A stretch of DNA of 64,000 nucleotides from Pseudomonas helmanticensis (GCF_900182985.1 NZ_FXUY01000001.1:4537501-4601500), one strand, 5' to 3'. Positions 45,856 to 59,040 are shown, counted from the first letter of the stretch. Numbers and translations: made by a program. The notes: a model not told the origin generated them from the letters alone.

Positions 45856-46018
45856 TCCCTCTCCCGAAGGGGGGGCCGACCGAGGTGTCTGGCGTCTGAC
45901 ATCGACCTGACAGATTGAGTCGATTATGGATTCAGTAAGGCTATTTCAAGTCGGCGTAGCTTTCCAATATCCCCCAATCAGTCCCCTCTACCTCTGGGAG
46001 AGGGCTAGGGTGAGGGCA
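45856..46018. repeat. Degenerate repeat, family D
   Basis: Two pieces are present: CCCTCTCCCGAAGGGGG (45856-45873), and a unit ending GGGAGAGGGCTAGGGTGAGG (45983-46018). Both belong to a repeat type common between bacterial genes. The rest of the 45812-46137 gap shows no gene; it must contain the promoter for the gene at 46138. Confidence 0.5.
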
Positions 46019-46137
46019 ACAATCGAGTAGGAAAGGGATTTCACGAACAGCGCACATTCACTCTGAAGCTGTTCTTTGCAGCAAACTCAAGGCAAGCTCG
46101 GTCTACCCCTATTCACGGAACGGGCAGGAGGCTTCAG

Positions 46138-48066
46138 ATGGTGCAGTTGTGTTCGATCGAACAGGCAGTGGACGACGTGATCGCACGGTTACCGGCGCAT
46201 ATCCGCATGGGCATGCCGCTGGGGCTCGGCAAACCCAATCACTTCGTCAACGCACTGTACCGGCGTATCGCCAAACTGCCGGAGCGGCAACTCACCATCT
46301 ACACCGCGCTGTGCCTGGGCCGCCCGAATCTGGGCGATGGTTTGCAGAAGCGCTTTATCGAACCCTTCGTCGAGCGCGTCTTCGGTGATTACCCGGAATT
46401 CGATTTCCTCGCCGACCTGCACCACGACAGCCTGCCCGCCAATATCCGTATCGAACAGTTCTTCATGCAGCCCGGCAGCCTGCTCAACAGCGCGCCGGCC
46501 CAGCAGGATTACGTCAGCAGCAATTACAGCCACGCCGCGCGCGACATCAACGCCGCCGGGCTGAATCTGGTGGCGCAATTGCTCGCCAGCAGCAGCGAAC
46601 ACCCGGATCGCCTGAGCCTGAGCTGCAACCCGGACATCACCCTCGACCTGTTGCCGATGATCACCACGCGTCGCGACGCCGGGGAGACGATTCTGCTGGT
46701 CGGCCAGGTGCACACCGATCTGCCGTACATGCCTGGTGATGCCGAAGTCGATATCGACACCTTCGACCTGCTGATCGATGAGAAGGACAGCAGCACGCTG
46801 TTTTCCACGCCGAACATGCCGGTGGGGTTTCAGGATCATTTCATTGGTTTGCACGCGAGTACGCTGGTGCGTGACGGCGGCACGTTACAGATCGGCATCG
46901 GCTCGATGGGTGATGCACTGACAGCCGCGCTGCTCGCACGTCAGGCGGATAACGCCGGTTACCTGGCCTTGCTGCATGACATCAACCTGAGCCAATGGGC
47001 GCAACTGATCGAGCGCGAAGGCGGCACCGGGCCGTTTGCCAAAGGCCTCTACGGTTGCAGCGAGATGTTCGTCAACGGCCTGCTGGTATTGGCGGATGCC
47101 GGGATCATTCGGCGCAAGGTCTACCCTGATGTGCCGACGCAGGAGCAGGCCAACGCTGGCACCCTCGACGAAGCCGCGCAAACTGACGGCATCTCGGTGC
47201 ACGGCGGTTTCTTCCTCGGCCCGCGCAGTTTCTACGAGCGCCTGCGCGAGTTACCACAAAGCAAGCGCCTCGAATTCAACATGACCCGCATCAGCTACAT
47301 CAACGAGCTCTACGGGCAGGAAGAACTCAAGCGTTTACAGCGCCTCGACGCGCGATTCATCAACACCGTGTTCACCATGACCCTGCTTGGCGCTGGCGTG
47401 GCGGATCAACTGGAAGACGGGCGGGTGCTTAGCGGTGTTGGCGGGCAGTACAACTTTGTGGCGCAGGGGCATGCGTTGCATGATGCGCGCTCGATTCTGA
47501 TCCTGCGCAGTTGGCGAGAATCGGGTGGCGATATCAGCTCGAACATTGTCTGGGAATACGGCCACTGCACGATTCCACGGCATCTGCGCGATATCGTCGT
47601 GACCGAATACGGCATCGCTGATCTGCGCGGCAAAACCGATGCCGTAGTGATCGAGTCGCTGCTGAACATCAGCGACTCACGCTTCCAGCAAGGCTTGATC
47701 GAGCAAGCGCAAAAGGTCGGCAAACTGCCAAAGGATTTCCGCCTCGATCCGCGCTTCGCCGACAACACGCCACAGCGTTTGCAAGCGATCGCCGCACGGC
47801 ATCCGAACCTGTTTCCGGAGTATCCGCTGGGTTGTGATTTCACTGCGATCGAACGGGATTTGTTGCGCGCGCTGAACTGGCTGAAAAGCAAATTCAAACT
47901 CACCGAGATTCTGGAACTGGGCAAAGCCGCCCTCGATGCACCGGAGGCGTCGCTGTATCCTGAACATCTTCAACGCATGCAACTGACAAATCCGGACGGC
48001 CTGAAAGAAGACCTGTTCCAGCGCCTGCTCCTCACCGGCCTGAAAGCCACCACCCAAACCCCGTAG
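46138..48066 (+). CDS. Acetyl-CoA hydrolase/CoA-transferase family protein
   Basis: This 642-residue protein has the two-part layout of acetyl-CoA hydrolase/transferases. The N-terminal half contains 'MGMPLGLGKPNHFVNALYRR'. The C-terminal half has 'GVGGQYNFVAQGH' and 'IVVTEYGIADLRGK'. It is longer than usual (about 500-540 residues) because of a C-terminal extension after about residue 530 ('LDPRFADNTPQRLQAI' onward). It could transfer CoA between carboxylic acids or hydrolyse an acyl-CoA. AGGAGG lies just upstream of the ATG. It is monocistronic, ending at a family A repeat. Confidence 0.82.
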   Translation: MVQLCSIEQAVDDVIARLPAHIRMGMPLGLGKPNHFVNALYRRIAKLPERQLTIYTALCLGRPNLGDGLQKRFIEPFVERVFGDYPEFDFLADLHHDSLPANIRIEQFFMQPGSLLNSAPAQQDYVSSNYSHAARDINAAGLNLVAQLLASSSEHPDRLSLSCNPDITLDLLPMITTRRDAGETILLVGQVHTDLPYMPGDAEVDIDTFDLLIDEKDSSTLFSTPNMPVGFQDHFIGLHASTLVRDGGTLQIGIGSMGDALTAALLARQADNAGYLALLHDINLSQWAQLIEREGGTGPFAKGLYGCSEMFVNGLLVLADAGIIRRKVYPDVPTQEQANAGTLDEAAQTDGISVHGGFFLGPRSFYERLRELPQSKRLEFNMTRISYINELYGQEELKRLQRLDARFINTVFTMTLLGAGVADQLEDGRVLSGVGGQYNFVAQGHALHDARSILILRSWRESGGDISSNIVWEYGHCTIPRHLRDIVVTEYGIADLRGKTDAVVIESLLNISDSRFQQGLIEQAQKVGKLPKDFRLDPRFADNTPQRLQAIAARHPNLFPEYPLGCDFTAIERDLLRALNWLKSKFKLTEILELGKAALDAPEASLYPEHLQRMQLTNPDGLKEDLFQRLLLTGLKATTQTP

Positions 48067-48152
48067 GAGCTGCGGCACGCTGCGATCTTTTGATCCTGAT
48101 CTTTAACAGATCAAAAGATCGCAGCCTCGTTGCACTCGACAGCTCCTACACG
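48063..48152. repeat. REP-like repeat pair, family A variant
   Basis: GTAGGAGCTGCGGCACGCTG and a diverged inverted arm (GCAGCCTCGTTGCACTCGAC then AGCTCCTAC) carry a longer loop-side insertion. It lies between the convergent genes ending at 48066 and 48172 and overlaps the first stop. Confidence 0.85.
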
Positions 48153-48171
48153 GGAAATACGGTGTTGCGGG

Positions 48172-50812
<2,641 letters not shown>

Positions 50813-51008
50813 ACGAAAATTCGGGAGTCGTTGACGAAATGGGCCGGCATTTTAACAGGCTCAGAGATTTGTGCTGCTCTCTCCGACTTGTGACGTACTG
50901 CGCGATTCAAATTTGCCGGTTTTGTTACTTTCGCGGAGGATGCGCGGTGATTTTGCGGCTAATGTACTCATTCGTGACACAAAATAACGTTTTGATAACC
51001 GTTGTCAT

Positions 51009-51037
51009 TTGGTCATTGAACTTCGCAACGGCATAAT
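51009..51037 (+). promoter_or_regulatory. Sigma-70 promoter of the GGDEF/EAL gene
   Basis: TTGGTC (51009-51014), a 17-nt spacer and CATAAT (51032-51037) lie 38 nt before the start codon. The other part of the 50813-51074 gap is AT-richer and should contain the rep promoter. Confidence 0.6.
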
Positions 51038-51074
51038 GCCCCGCCCACATCATTGCAGAGTCTAGGGAGCTAGC

Positions 51075-52745
51075 TTGTCTACGCCTGTCGAACCCTTGCG
51101 TTTGCTGCTACTGGCCGAAGAGCCAGCGTGGACAGCGTTATTGCGTGAGTGTCTGGCTCCGATGGGGAGCGCGGCGGTGCTGATCAGCGCGCCGAGCTGG
51201 GACTCGGTCAGCAGTCTGTTCGAAGACAACCGCCATGCTGTGCTGTTGACCATTGCGGCGTTACAGCCGGCGCCCGGTCGTTGCAGCCTGCCGACGGTCT
51301 TGCTGCTGGAACACGAACCGGACACCGCGCCCGTTGGTGTCAGTGACTGGCTGGTGTTCGACGCCCTCGACGCCGGCATGCTCCGCCGTTGCCTGCGCCA
51401 TGTGCGCGAACGCGGCGTGCTCGAAAATACTTTGCAACGCCTGGCCGAACAGGATCCGTTGACCGGCATCGCCAACCGCCAGGGTTTCCAGACCTTGCTG
51501 ACCGCGCGTCTTGCTGAAGGCGACGGTCGTGGCCTTGCCCTCGGGCACCTTGATCTCGACAACTTCCGCCACGCCAACGACGCCCTCGGCCATCAGGCCG
51601 GCGACCGTTTGATCTTGCAAGTCGTCGCACGGCTGAAAAGTCAGCTCGAAGCCGGTGATCAACTGGCGCGCCTGGGCAGCGATGAATTCGCCTTGCTGAT
51701 CGACACCCGTCGCGCGCCGCAACGCGCCGAATGGATGGCCGAACGCATTACCGAGGCCCTGTCTGAACCGTATTGGGTCGATGGCGAAAGCCTGCTGATC
51801 GGCTCCAGCCTCGGCATCGCCCATGCCCGCGCGCAAGCGGGCGCCGACCCGCTGATGTGGCACGCACACATCGCCATGCAACAGGCCAAGAGCACGCAAG
51901 GCTGCACCTTTCATATCTTCAACGAACGCATCAACCGCAACGCGCGGAGCATGGCCGACCTCGAAAGCGAGCTGCGCCGGGCCTTGCGTCGCGATGAACT
52001 GGAGCTGCATTACCAGCCACGGCTGAATCTTGAGGACGGTCAGATTGTCGGCCTCGAAGCCTTGGTGCGCTGGCGACATGGCGAGCGCGGTCTGCTGCCA
52101 CCCAGCGAATTTGTGCCGCTGGCCGAGCAGAGCGGCTTGATCGTGCCGCTGGGTTACTGGGTCATTTCCCGGGCGCTGCGTGACATGCAGGCGTTGCGCG
52201 AGCGTGGTCTGCCGGCGTTGCACATGGCGATCAATTTGTCATTCCGCCAGTTTCAGGACAGCCAGTTGTTGCCGACGCTTAGTCGGTTGATCACTGAGCG
52301 TGGCGTCGAGGCGCAATGGCTGGAGTTCGAACTGACCGAAACCGCCGTGATGCGCCGCAGCGATCTGGTCAAACAGACCATGGACGCCCTCGGCCGGCTC
52401 GGCGTGCGTTTCTCGCTGGATGACTTCGGCACCGGATTTTCCTCGTTCGTGCACCTCAACAGCCTGCCGATCACCTTGCTGAAGATCGACAAGAGCTTTG
52501 TCGGCGGCATGGAGCAGCGCGAAGAGAACCGCAAACTGGTGCACGCGATGATCAATCTTGCGCACAACCTGCATCTGGAAGTGGTGGCGGAAGGGGTCGA
52601 GACGCCGGAGCAACTGGAGTTGCTGCGCGGGTTTGGCTGCGATCAGGTGCAGGGCTATCTGATCAGCCGGCCGTTGCCGTTGGCGGAGTTGGTTGAATAC
52701 CTGACGTTTGGCTCAAGCCAACAGGTTTCTGTGGAGGCCGTTTAA
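51075..52745 (+). CDS. GGDEF/EAL cyclic-di-GMP phosphodiesterase
   Basis: This 556-residue protein has three parts. Residues 1-130 resemble a receiver domain ('LRLLLLAEEPAWTALLREC') but lack a clear phospho-acceptor Asp. A GGDEF domain at about 135-295 has a changed signature, GSDEF (about 201-205). A full EAL domain at about 305-550 has LEALVRW, 'ELTETAVM', 'LDDFGTGFSSF' and LKIDKSFV. The intact EAL residues predict c-di-GMP hydrolysis, and the altered GGDEF may be regulatory. It starts with TTG behind TAGGGAG. From memory, P. aeruginosa has a phosphodiesterase (ProE) in the same place beside rep and a MATE gene. Confidence 0.88.
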   Translation: MSTPVEPLRLLLLAEEPAWTALLRECLAPMGSAAVLISAPSWDSVSSLFEDNRHAVLLTIAALQPAPGRCSLPTVLLLEHEPDTAPVGVSDWLVFDALDAGMLRRCLRHVRERGVLENTLQRLAEQDPLTGIANRQGFQTLLTARLAEGDGRGLALGHLDLDNFRHANDALGHQAGDRLILQVVARLKSQLEAGDQLARLGSDEFALLIDTRRAPQRAEWMAERITEALSEPYWVDGESLLIGSSLGIAHARAQAGADPLMWHAHIAMQQAKSTQGCTFHIFNERINRNARSMADLESELRRALRRDELELHYQPRLNLEDGQIVGLEALVRWRHGERGLLPPSEFVPLAEQSGLIVPLGYWVISRALRDMQALRERGLPALHMAINLSFRQFQDSQLLPTLSRLITERGVEAQWLEFELTETAVMRRSDLVKQTMDALGRLGVRFSLDDFGTGFSSFVHLNSLPITLLKIDKSFVGGMEQREENRKLVHAMINLAHNLHLEVVAEGVETPEQLELLRGFGCDQVQGYLISRPLPLAELVEYLTFGSSQQVSVEAV

Positions 52746-52817
52746 AAGATCGCAGCCTGCGGCAGCTCCTGCACCGATTCATGTAGGAGCTGCCGAAGGC
52801 TGCGATCTTTTGATCTT
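52744..52817. repeat. REP-like repeat pair, family A
   Basis: Inverted arms (AAAGATCGCAGCCTGCGGCA and TGCCGAAGGCTGCGATCTTT) surround a 13-nt loop. The repeat touches the stop codons of both convergent neighbours. Confidence 0.88.
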
Positions 52818-54210
52818 AATCCGCACGAACAGCCTCGAACCTCTGTGACACAGGCTCCAGCCGAATCATCCGCTTCATCTTCCATTCAAACGCCAGCGTC
52901 AGGCTCACCGCCGCACACGCCAGGCCCAGCGCCAATCCCCACCAGACGCCCGTCGGCCCCCAGTTCAAGTGGAACGCCATCCACCACGCCGCCGGTGCGC
53001 CAATCAGCCAATAGCAACCGAGCCCGACCAGAAATGTGGTTTTCGCATCCTTCAGTCCACGAATGCAGCCCATGGCAATCGTCTGTGTGCCATCGAACAA
53101 CTCAAACCACGCCGCCACCGCCAGCAGGCTCACCGCCAGACGAATGACCTCGGCAAACGCCGGATTGTCATGGTCGAGAAACAACCCGACCAACTGGTTG
53201 GGCAACAACCAGAACACCATGGCAAACCCGAGCATCACCACCGCGCCAAAAACAATTCCGACGCGGCCCGACATCCGCGCATCCAGCAGTTGCCCGGCGC
53301 CGTAATGCTGGCCGATGCGCATGGTGATCGCATACGACATGCCCGCCGGCACCATGAACGCCACCGAGACAATCTGCAGGGCGATCTGGTGCGCGCCCAA
53401 CTGCGTGCTGCCCATGGTGCCCATGCACAACGCCGCGAAGGCAAACAAACCGACTTCCACCGCGTAGGTGCCGCCGATTGGCAGGCCGAGACGCCACAAT
53501 TCTTTGAGATATTGCCGGTTGGGCCGCGACAAGCCTGCGCGCAGCGGATAAGCGTCATAGGCCGGATGCCGACGGATATGCCAGGCCAACGCCAGCGCCA
53601 TGCAGTTGGCGACAATCGCCGTGACCAGACCGATGCCCATCAGCCCCATCTTCGGCAAGCCGAACATGCCGGTGATCAACGCGTAATTGAGCAGGAAGTT
53701 GGCCACCGTGCCGGCCAGGCTGATGACCATCACCGGCGTCGCCCGGCCAATCGCACTGGTGAAGCCGCGCAGGGCCATGAAGCTCAGGTAGCCGGGCAGG
53801 GCGAAGGGCAGGGCGATCAGAAATTGCCCCGCAGCATTGACGTTGGTTTCGGTCTGGCCGAACAGCAGCAACACCGGTTTCAGGTTCCACAGCAGCAACC
53901 CGGCGCCCAACGCCATCAGCCACGCCAGCCACAAACCGGCTTGGGTCAGCCGCGCTGCACCAATAATGTCGCCGGCACCCTTGCGAATCGCCACCAGCGT
54001 GCCGACCGCCGCAATCACGCCGATGCAGAAAATCGACACGAACGAATAAGTCGCCGCACCCAGTCCGCCGCCAGCCAACGCTTCCGGACTGAGGCGCGCC
54101 ATCATCAGGGTGTCAGTCAGCACCATCAGCATGTGCGCCAACTGGGAAGCAATCAACGGCCCTGCCAGCCGCAGAATGGCCCAGAGTTCGGTACGCACAG
54201 GATGCTGCAT
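52816..54210 (-). CDS. MATE family efflux transporter
   Basis: This 464-residue NorM-like cation/drug antiporter has about 12 transmembrane segments, for example 'LAGPLIASQLAHMLMVLTDT' near the N-terminus. Such pumps export cationic drugs with Na+ or H+. The ATG at 54210 (MQHPVRTELWAILRL) is the likely start; GTG/ATG codons up to 54222 are alternatives. The divergent LysR regulator at 54369 is a candidate regulator, with 158 nt between the two starts. Confidence 0.9.
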   Translation of the reverse strand: MQHPVRTELWAILRLAGPLIASQLAHMLMVLTDTLMMARLSPEALAGGGLGAATYSFVSIFCIGVIAAVGTLVAIRKGAGDIIGAARLTQAGLWLAWLMALGAGLLLWNLKPVLLLFGQTETNVNAAGQFLIALPFALPGYLSFMALRGFTSAIGRATPVMVISLAGTVANFLLNYALITGMFGLPKMGLMGIGLVTAIVANCMALALAWHIRRHPAYDAYPLRAGLSRPNRQYLKELWRLGLPIGGTYAVEVGLFAFAALCMGTMGSTQLGAHQIALQIVSVAFMVPAGMSYAITMRIGQHYGAGQLLDARMSGRVGIVFGAVVMLGFAMVFWLLPNQLVGLFLDHDNPAFAEVIRLAVSLLAVAAWFELFDGTQTIAMGCIRGLKDAKTTFLVGLGCYWLIGAPAAWWMAFHLNWGPTGVWWGLALGLACAAVSLTLAFEWKMKRMIRLEPVSQRFEAVRAD

Positions 54211-54368
54211 GGTCATCACCACTCGATTTCGGAGGGAACAGGAGACCGTCGATTCTCGGCGCTTGGCAGGCTTTGCACAAAGGGATAAAAAGGATGGGTG
54301 GCATGATTAAAACTCATCATGAGTAGAAACTGTCCATTTCGCTGTATCCCGCTGCAGGAGCCTTGTGC

Positions 54369-55289
54369 ATGTCTCGTCGATTTCCTCCGTTGTATGCCCT
54401 GCGCGCATTCGAAGCCGCCGCGCGGCACAGCTCGTTCACGCGTGCGGCCGAGGAGTTGTCGATCACCCAGAGTGCGGTGAGCCGGCATATTCGTACGCTC
54501 GAAGATCACTTTGCCTGCCGGCTGTTTCATCGCAGCGGGCGCAATCTGCAATTGACTGAAGCCGCGCGGTTACTGTTGCCAGGCATCCGCGAAGGCTTCG
54601 GTGCACTGGAGCGGGCCTGCAACACCTTGCGTGCCGAAGACGACATTTTGCGCATGAAAGCCCCGTCGACCCTGACCATGCGTTGGCTGTTGGCGCGGCT
54701 GAGTCGCTTCCGTCACCTGCAACCGGGCAACGAAGTGCAACTGACCAGCGCGTGGATGGATGTGGATTCGGTGGATTTCAACGATGAGCCGTTCGATTGT
54801 GCAGTGCTGTTGAGCGACGGCCATTTCCCCCCGGACTGGGAAGCGAGTCTGTTGTTTCCGGAAGAACTGATCCCGGTCGGCGCACCGAACCTGCTGAATG
54901 ATCAGCCGTGGGATTTGTCTCGACTGGCCTCCACCGAATTGCTCCATCCGACGCCGGATCGCCGCGACTGGCGCAGTTGGCTGGAGCATATGGGCTTGTC
55001 CGATCAGGTCTCGCTCAAGGGCGGGCAAGTCTTCGACACGCTGGAATTGGGCATGATCGCGGCGGCGCGCGGTTACGGTGTGTCGATGGGCGATCTGTTG
55101 ATGGTTGCCGAAGATGTCGCGCAAGGACGGCTGAGCCTGCCATGGCCGACTGCGGTCGCCAGTGGATTGAATTATTACCTGGTGTGGCCGAAGACCCGTC
55201 CGGGAGGTGAACGTTTGCGCCGCCTCAGCGACTTCCTGCAGGGCGAAGTCCGCGCCATGGAGCTGCCGGACGTTGCACGCTTGAGCTGA
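54369..55289 (+). CDS. LysR family transcriptional regulator
   Basis: This 306-residue regulator has an HTH at about residues 5-65 ('[20 protein letters not shown]', '[14 protein letters not shown]') and a GcvA/AmpR-like effector domain ('[19 protein letters not shown]'). The ligand is unknown. The ATG at 54369 has AGGAG 10 nt upstream; a TTG two codons earlier is possible. It is divergent from the MATE gene, a typical regulator-target layout. Confidence 0.88.
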   Translation: MSRRFPPLYALRAFEAAARHSSFTRAAEELSITQSAVSRHIRTLEDHFACRLFHRSGRNLQLTEAARLLLPGIREGFGALERACNTLRAEDDILRMKAPSTLTMRWLLARLSRFRHLQPGNEVQLTSAWMDVDSVDFNDEPFDCAVLLSDGHFPPDWEASLLFPEELIPVGAPNLLNDQPWDLSRLASTELLHPTPDRRDWRSWLEHMGLSDQVSLKGGQVFDTLELGMIAAARGYGVSMGDLLMVAEDVAQGRLSLPWPTAVASGLNYYLVWPKTRPGGERLRRLSDFLQGEVRAMELPDVARLS

Positions 55290-55474
55290 AACGTTCGAGC
55301 CGCCACAATGGCGGCCTTGCGCCATACCCTCGCAATGCGCTCAAGTATTCGGTTTTACCGCCGACTATGAGCAAGTGGAACCGTCGTGCCGGTATCCACG
55401 ATTCACCCCCAACTATTAGAAAATTATCCGAGTCGAGATCAAGGAGGATCCCGTGGCTCGGCCAGGAGCTGTGC

Positions 55475-57451
55475 ATGTCTCAACCTCGCGCTCGGATCGC
55501 CTCGCAGCTGGGCCTCGCGCTCGCTGTGATACTGGCAATCGTCATCAGTGGCAGTACTGTGTTCGCCCTGCGTTCGCTGGATTCGGCCAACCTCGCCACC
55601 CGTGAAGAACATCTGGCCAGTGAGGCGCGGCTGCTGGCCGACCAACTGAGCACCTTTCACGGCACGCTGCGTGAAAGCACCCAGCGTCTGAGCGGGTTGT
55701 TCGAAAAGCGCTTCAGCGCCGGCCTGAGCATTCACGCCGATGAGCCGGTGACGGTCGCTGGCACGCAAACCCCGGGCCTGCATCTGGGCAGCGAAGTGCT
55801 GAACAACAACTTCAAGGAAGTCGACGAGTTCAAGCAGATGACGGCTGGCGTCGCCACGCTGTTCGTGCGCAGTGGAGAAGACTTTGTGCGGGTCAGCACC
55901 TCGCTGACCAAGCAGGATGGCACCCGCGCCATCGGCACCTTGCTTGACCATGCTCACCCGGCGTACGCGAAGTTGATGGCCGGGCAGAGCTATGTCGGCC
56001 GCGCGTTGCTCTTCGACCGTTCCTACATGACCCAATACACCCCGGTGCGCGATGGTAGCGGAAAGGTGATTGCGGTGCTGTTCGTCGGGTTCGATTACAC
56101 CGATGCGCAGAACGCTCAGTTCGACAACCTCAAGCGTTTCCGTATCGGCCAGACGGGTTCGCTGGCGCTGCTCGATGAGCAAAACAAATGGCTGGTTCCG
56201 CCGGCGGGCGTGCAGGCGCTGGATCAAGCGATTCCGGTCATCAGCGGTCTGGCGAAGACACCGGGCAAAGGTCAGTTCTGGGGTGACAAGGCCGAAGATT
56301 TCTACAGCGTTGCTGTGCCGTTCGACGGTGGCCCGTGGTCGGTGGTGGCGAGCATGCCGAAAGCCGAGATCCGCGCTGTGACCTGGAGCGTCGGTACGCA
56401 ACTGGCCATTGGCAGCTTGCTGGCGATGTTGCTGGCGGTCGGTTCGGTGGTCTGGCTGCTGCGTAGCAAACTGGCGCCACTGGGTGACCTGGTGCGTCAG
56501 GCCGAAGCTTTGGGCGCCGGCGATCTGAGCGTGCGCCTGAACGTGTCGAGCAACGACGAAATCGGTCAGCTGTCCCGCGCGTTCAACCAGATGAGCCAAG
56601 CGTTGTCGACTATGGTCGAGCACATCCGGCGCTCTTCGGAAGAGGTCAACAGCCGTGCGCGGGCGTTGTCCGGTTTATCCGGCGGTGCTTATGAGGGCAT
56701 GGAGCAGCAGTCCGGCGAAATCACCAGCATGGCCGGTGCGGTGGAAGAGTTCAGCGCGACCTCGTTGAACATTGCCGACAACATGGGCGCGACTCAGCGT
56801 CTGGCACAGGAAAACGCCCAGCAAACGCAGATTGGTCGCAGCTCCATGGAAGAGGCTTCGTCCTCGCTGGAGCAAATCGCCGGCGCGCTGAACAGCACCG
56901 CCACAGTAATCAACACACTCGGCCAGCGCTCGCAGGAAATCGGCGGCATTGTCGGGGTGATCACCTCGATTGCCGAGCAGACCAATCTGTTGGCGCTCAA
57001 CGCTGCGATTGAAGCGGCGCGTGCCGGTGAACAAGGGCGTGGCTTTGCCGTGGTGGCGGATGAAGTGCGCAGCCTGGCATCGCGTACTCGCCAGGCCACC
57101 GATGAAATTTCCAGCATGATTCACAGCATCCAGCAGGAAACCGGCAACGCGATCAGCACCATGGAGCAGGGCAATGTGCTGATGCAGGAAGGCCTGTCGC
57201 GTAACGCCAATGTCGCCTCGGCGCTGGCACGCATCGATGAGCAGAGCCGCTCGGCGGGTCAGCAATTTGCCGCGATTACTACGGCGACTCAGGAGCAGAG
57301 CAGCACCGCGACATTGCTCAGCAGCAACCTGCAGAGCATTGCGCTGGCCAACAGTGAACAGCGCGAAGTGGTGTCAAACCTCGCCGTCACCGCCAAAGAG
57401 CTGGAGAAACTCGCAGCAGACCTGCGCTCTGAGGTCGACCGCTTCCGCTGA
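55475..57451 (+). CDS. Methyl-accepting chemotaxis protein with a Cache domain
   Basis: This 658-residue transmembrane chemoreceptor has a first membrane segment (about 10-32) and a periplasmic double-Cache-type sensor (about 35-305, with '[20 protein letters not shown]' and '[19 protein letters not shown]'-like sequence, here [15 protein letters not shown]). A second segment follows ('[20 protein letters not shown]'), then HAMP, and a signalling domain with the hairpin tip [20 protein letters not shown], then [15 protein letters not shown]. The ATG at 55475 has AGGAG at a 6-nt spacing. The ligand is unknown; Cache_3-Cache_2 receptors often sense organic acids or amino acids. Confidence 0.92.
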   Translation: MSQPRARIASQLGLALAVILAIVISGSTVFALRSLDSANLATREEHLASEARLLADQLSTFHGTLRESTQRLSGLFEKRFSAGLSIHADEPVTVAGTQTPGLHLGSEVLNNNFKEVDEFKQMTAGVATLFVRSGEDFVRVSTSLTKQDGTRAIGTLLDHAHPAYAKLMAGQSYVGRALLFDRSYMTQYTPVRDGSGKVIAVLFVGFDYTDAQNAQFDNLKRFRIGQTGSLALLDEQNKWLVPPAGVQALDQAIPVISGLAKTPGKGQFWGDKAEDFYSVAVPFDGGPWSVVASMPKAEIRAVTWSVGTQLAIGSLLAMLLAVGSVVWLLRSKLAPLGDLVRQAEALGAGDLSVRLNVSSNDEIGQLSRAFNQMSQALSTMVEHIRRSSEEVNSRARALSGLSGGAYEGMEQQSGEITSMAGAVEEFSATSLNIADNMGATQRLAQENAQQTQIGRSSMEEASSSLEQIAGALNSTATVINTLGQRSQEIGGIVGVITSIAEQTNLLALNAAIEAARAGEQGRGFAVVADEVRSLASRTRQATDEISSMIHSIQQETGNAISTMEQGNVLMQEGLSRNANVASALARIDEQSRSAGQQFAAITTATQEQSSTATLLSSNLQSIALANSEQREVVSNLAVTAKELEKLAADLRSEVDRFR

Positions 57452-57459
57452 TGCCTCTT

Positions 57460-57547
57460 GTAGGAGCTGACGAGCGAAACGAGGCTGCGATCTTCTGATT
57501 CTGCAAAGCAAGATCAGAAGATCGCAGCGTGCCGCAGCTCCTACAGG
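57460..57547. repeat. REP-like repeat pair, family A variant
   Basis: Arms GTAGGAGCTGACGAGCGAAA and GCAGCGTGCCGCAGCTCCTA have diverged near the loop, and AGATCAGAAGATC replaces AAAGATC. It lies between the convergent receptor and VWA genes. Confidence 0.85.
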
Positions 57548-57579
57548 GGGATTACGCGGTGACGAGGAGCCGGTGTGTG

Positions 57580-58983
57580 TCAGTTACATTTGGCGTTGCT
57601 GGAGACTTCCTTGCTCGCCAGTTTCAACTGTTTGGCCAGTTCGGCCGCGTTGGTGCTTGCGTAAACCCGGCCTCCGGTATTTTTCGCGATGCACTGTGAA
57701 GGTCCACCGGCGCCGATGCTCACCACATTGACCCGCAACCGCGGTTGCTCCTGGGCAATGCGTCGGGATACCGCGCAGACGTCCTTCTGGCAACCGTCCT
57801 CGCCGTCGATGAACATCACGATCACCGCGTCATTGTTACGCCCGTCCACGGTGCTCGCCGCTTTCGCCAGGCTATCGGCCAACGGCGTGCCATCGTTGGG
57901 TACCAGGCCACGGATCCCGTTGATCAGGCGTGAACGATCGGCAAACTTGAACACCCCTTGGTCAGGTGTGCTTTCGCAACCGGCGAAGGTGATCAGGCGC
58001 GTGTCGATCTTCGGGTCCAGCGCGTTGATCATGCCGGCCAGCGAATCCTGGGCGACGTTCATGCGGCTCGGTTTCTCGAAGATTCGCATGGCACGATTGG
58101 GGTCCATGTACTGGTTGAGACTGTTGCCAAAGAACCATTCTTCGTCGGCTTTCACCGCTTTGGTGTTGAGCTCCATCGACCCTGATGTATCGAGCACCAC
58201 GACGAATTGCGGGATCACCGCATTCGGGGCTTTTTTACGGCAGGCGAAGTTGTCCAGTGTCGGTGGCGGCGGCGGGGCAACGACCACCGGTTTTGGCGGC
58301 GGGACGGGTTCCGGGGCCGGCTCGGGTTCCGGCTCTGGTTCTGGAACCGGTTGCGGTTCGACCACAGGCTCGGGCACCGGCTCGACCGGTTGTTCCACAG
58401 GCGCCACGACCGCTGCTGCGGGGGGAACTGCAACGACAACAGGTTCACGGTGCAGAAACCACCAGAGCCACAGCGCCAGCAGCAACAACAGCAGCGCCAG
58501 CAAGGCAGCGGCGATCCACCAGCCACGGCGCGAAGGCGGCACCACCGGCGCCAATGGCACTGGCGGTACGACCGGCGGCACGATCGGTCGCGGCGGTCGC
58601 TGGTTCCAGCGCACCACCAGCGGCTCACCATTGAGGCTGTAAAGCTTGTCCAGCTCAGGGCTGCCGAGCAGGTTGCGCAAGTCATCCGCTACCGTCGGCT
58701 GCCCGCGTTTTTGCAATTCATCGGCCAATTGTTCGAGGGAGGTCTGGCGCACCTCATAGGTTTGCAGCAAGCGTCGTTGCGCGTCCTCATTGAGTTCGGC
58801 ATAGGGCGTGGGCTGGCCACCCAGTTCGGTCCACCATTCCAGCACATCGCCGCTGCCCATCCGGGGGATGGCGAACAGGCTCGCGCTGGTCGGCGGAAAG
58901 TGTTTTTGAATGAGGGCGACTTTGGCCTGCAGCGCACTCATCCCCTCCGGTGTGGCGTGCGCATCCCTGATGACCCGCTGCAT
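57580..58983 (-). CDS. One-pass membrane protein with SrfA-like N-terminus and VWA domain
   Basis: This 467-residue protein has a distinct order of parts. Residues 1-130 form a cytoplasmic-looking module ending 'DKLYSLNGEPLVVRWNQ', which resembles the N-terminus of SrfA-type proteins. Next come a Pro-rich hinge (about 129-150), a single transmembrane helix (about 154-177), a Pro/Glu/Val-rich spacer (about 180-240), and a periplasmic von Willebrand factor A domain. The MIDAS site is DTSGS (265-269), with a likely metal-binding Thr in 'NDGTPLADSL'. Several Cys may form disulfides. It is the last gene of the type VI secretion operon arm, 58 nt after the coiled-coil lipoprotein. Function is unknown. 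Confidence 0.8.
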   Translation of the reverse strand: MQRVIRDAHATPEGMSALQAKVALIQKHFPPTSASLFAIPRMGSGDVLEWWTELGGQPTPYAELNEDAQRRLLQTYEVRQTSLEQLADELQKRGQPTVADDLRNLLGSPELDKLYSLNGEPLVVRWNQRPPRPIVPPVVPPVPLAPVVPPSRRGWWIAAALLALLLLLLALWLWWFLHREPVVVAVPPAAAVVAPVEQPVEPVPEPVVEPQPVPEPEPEPEPAPEPVPPPKPVVVAPPPPPTLDNFACRKKAPNAVIPQFVVVLDTSGSMELNTKAVKADEEWFFGNSLNQYMDPNRAMRIFEKPSRMNVAQDSLAGMINALDPKIDTRLITFAGCESTPDQGVFKFADRSRLINGIRGLVPNDGTPLADSLAKAASTVDGRNNDAVIVMFIDGEDGCQKDVCAVSRRIAQEQPRLRVNVVSIGAGGPSQCIAKNTGGRVYASTNAAELAKQLKLASKEVSSNAKCN

Positions 58984-59040
58984 GACGACGATTCCTGAAA
59001 AAGCTGCAGGCCTCCGACGGGAGGCCTGCGGGGTGAAAAG

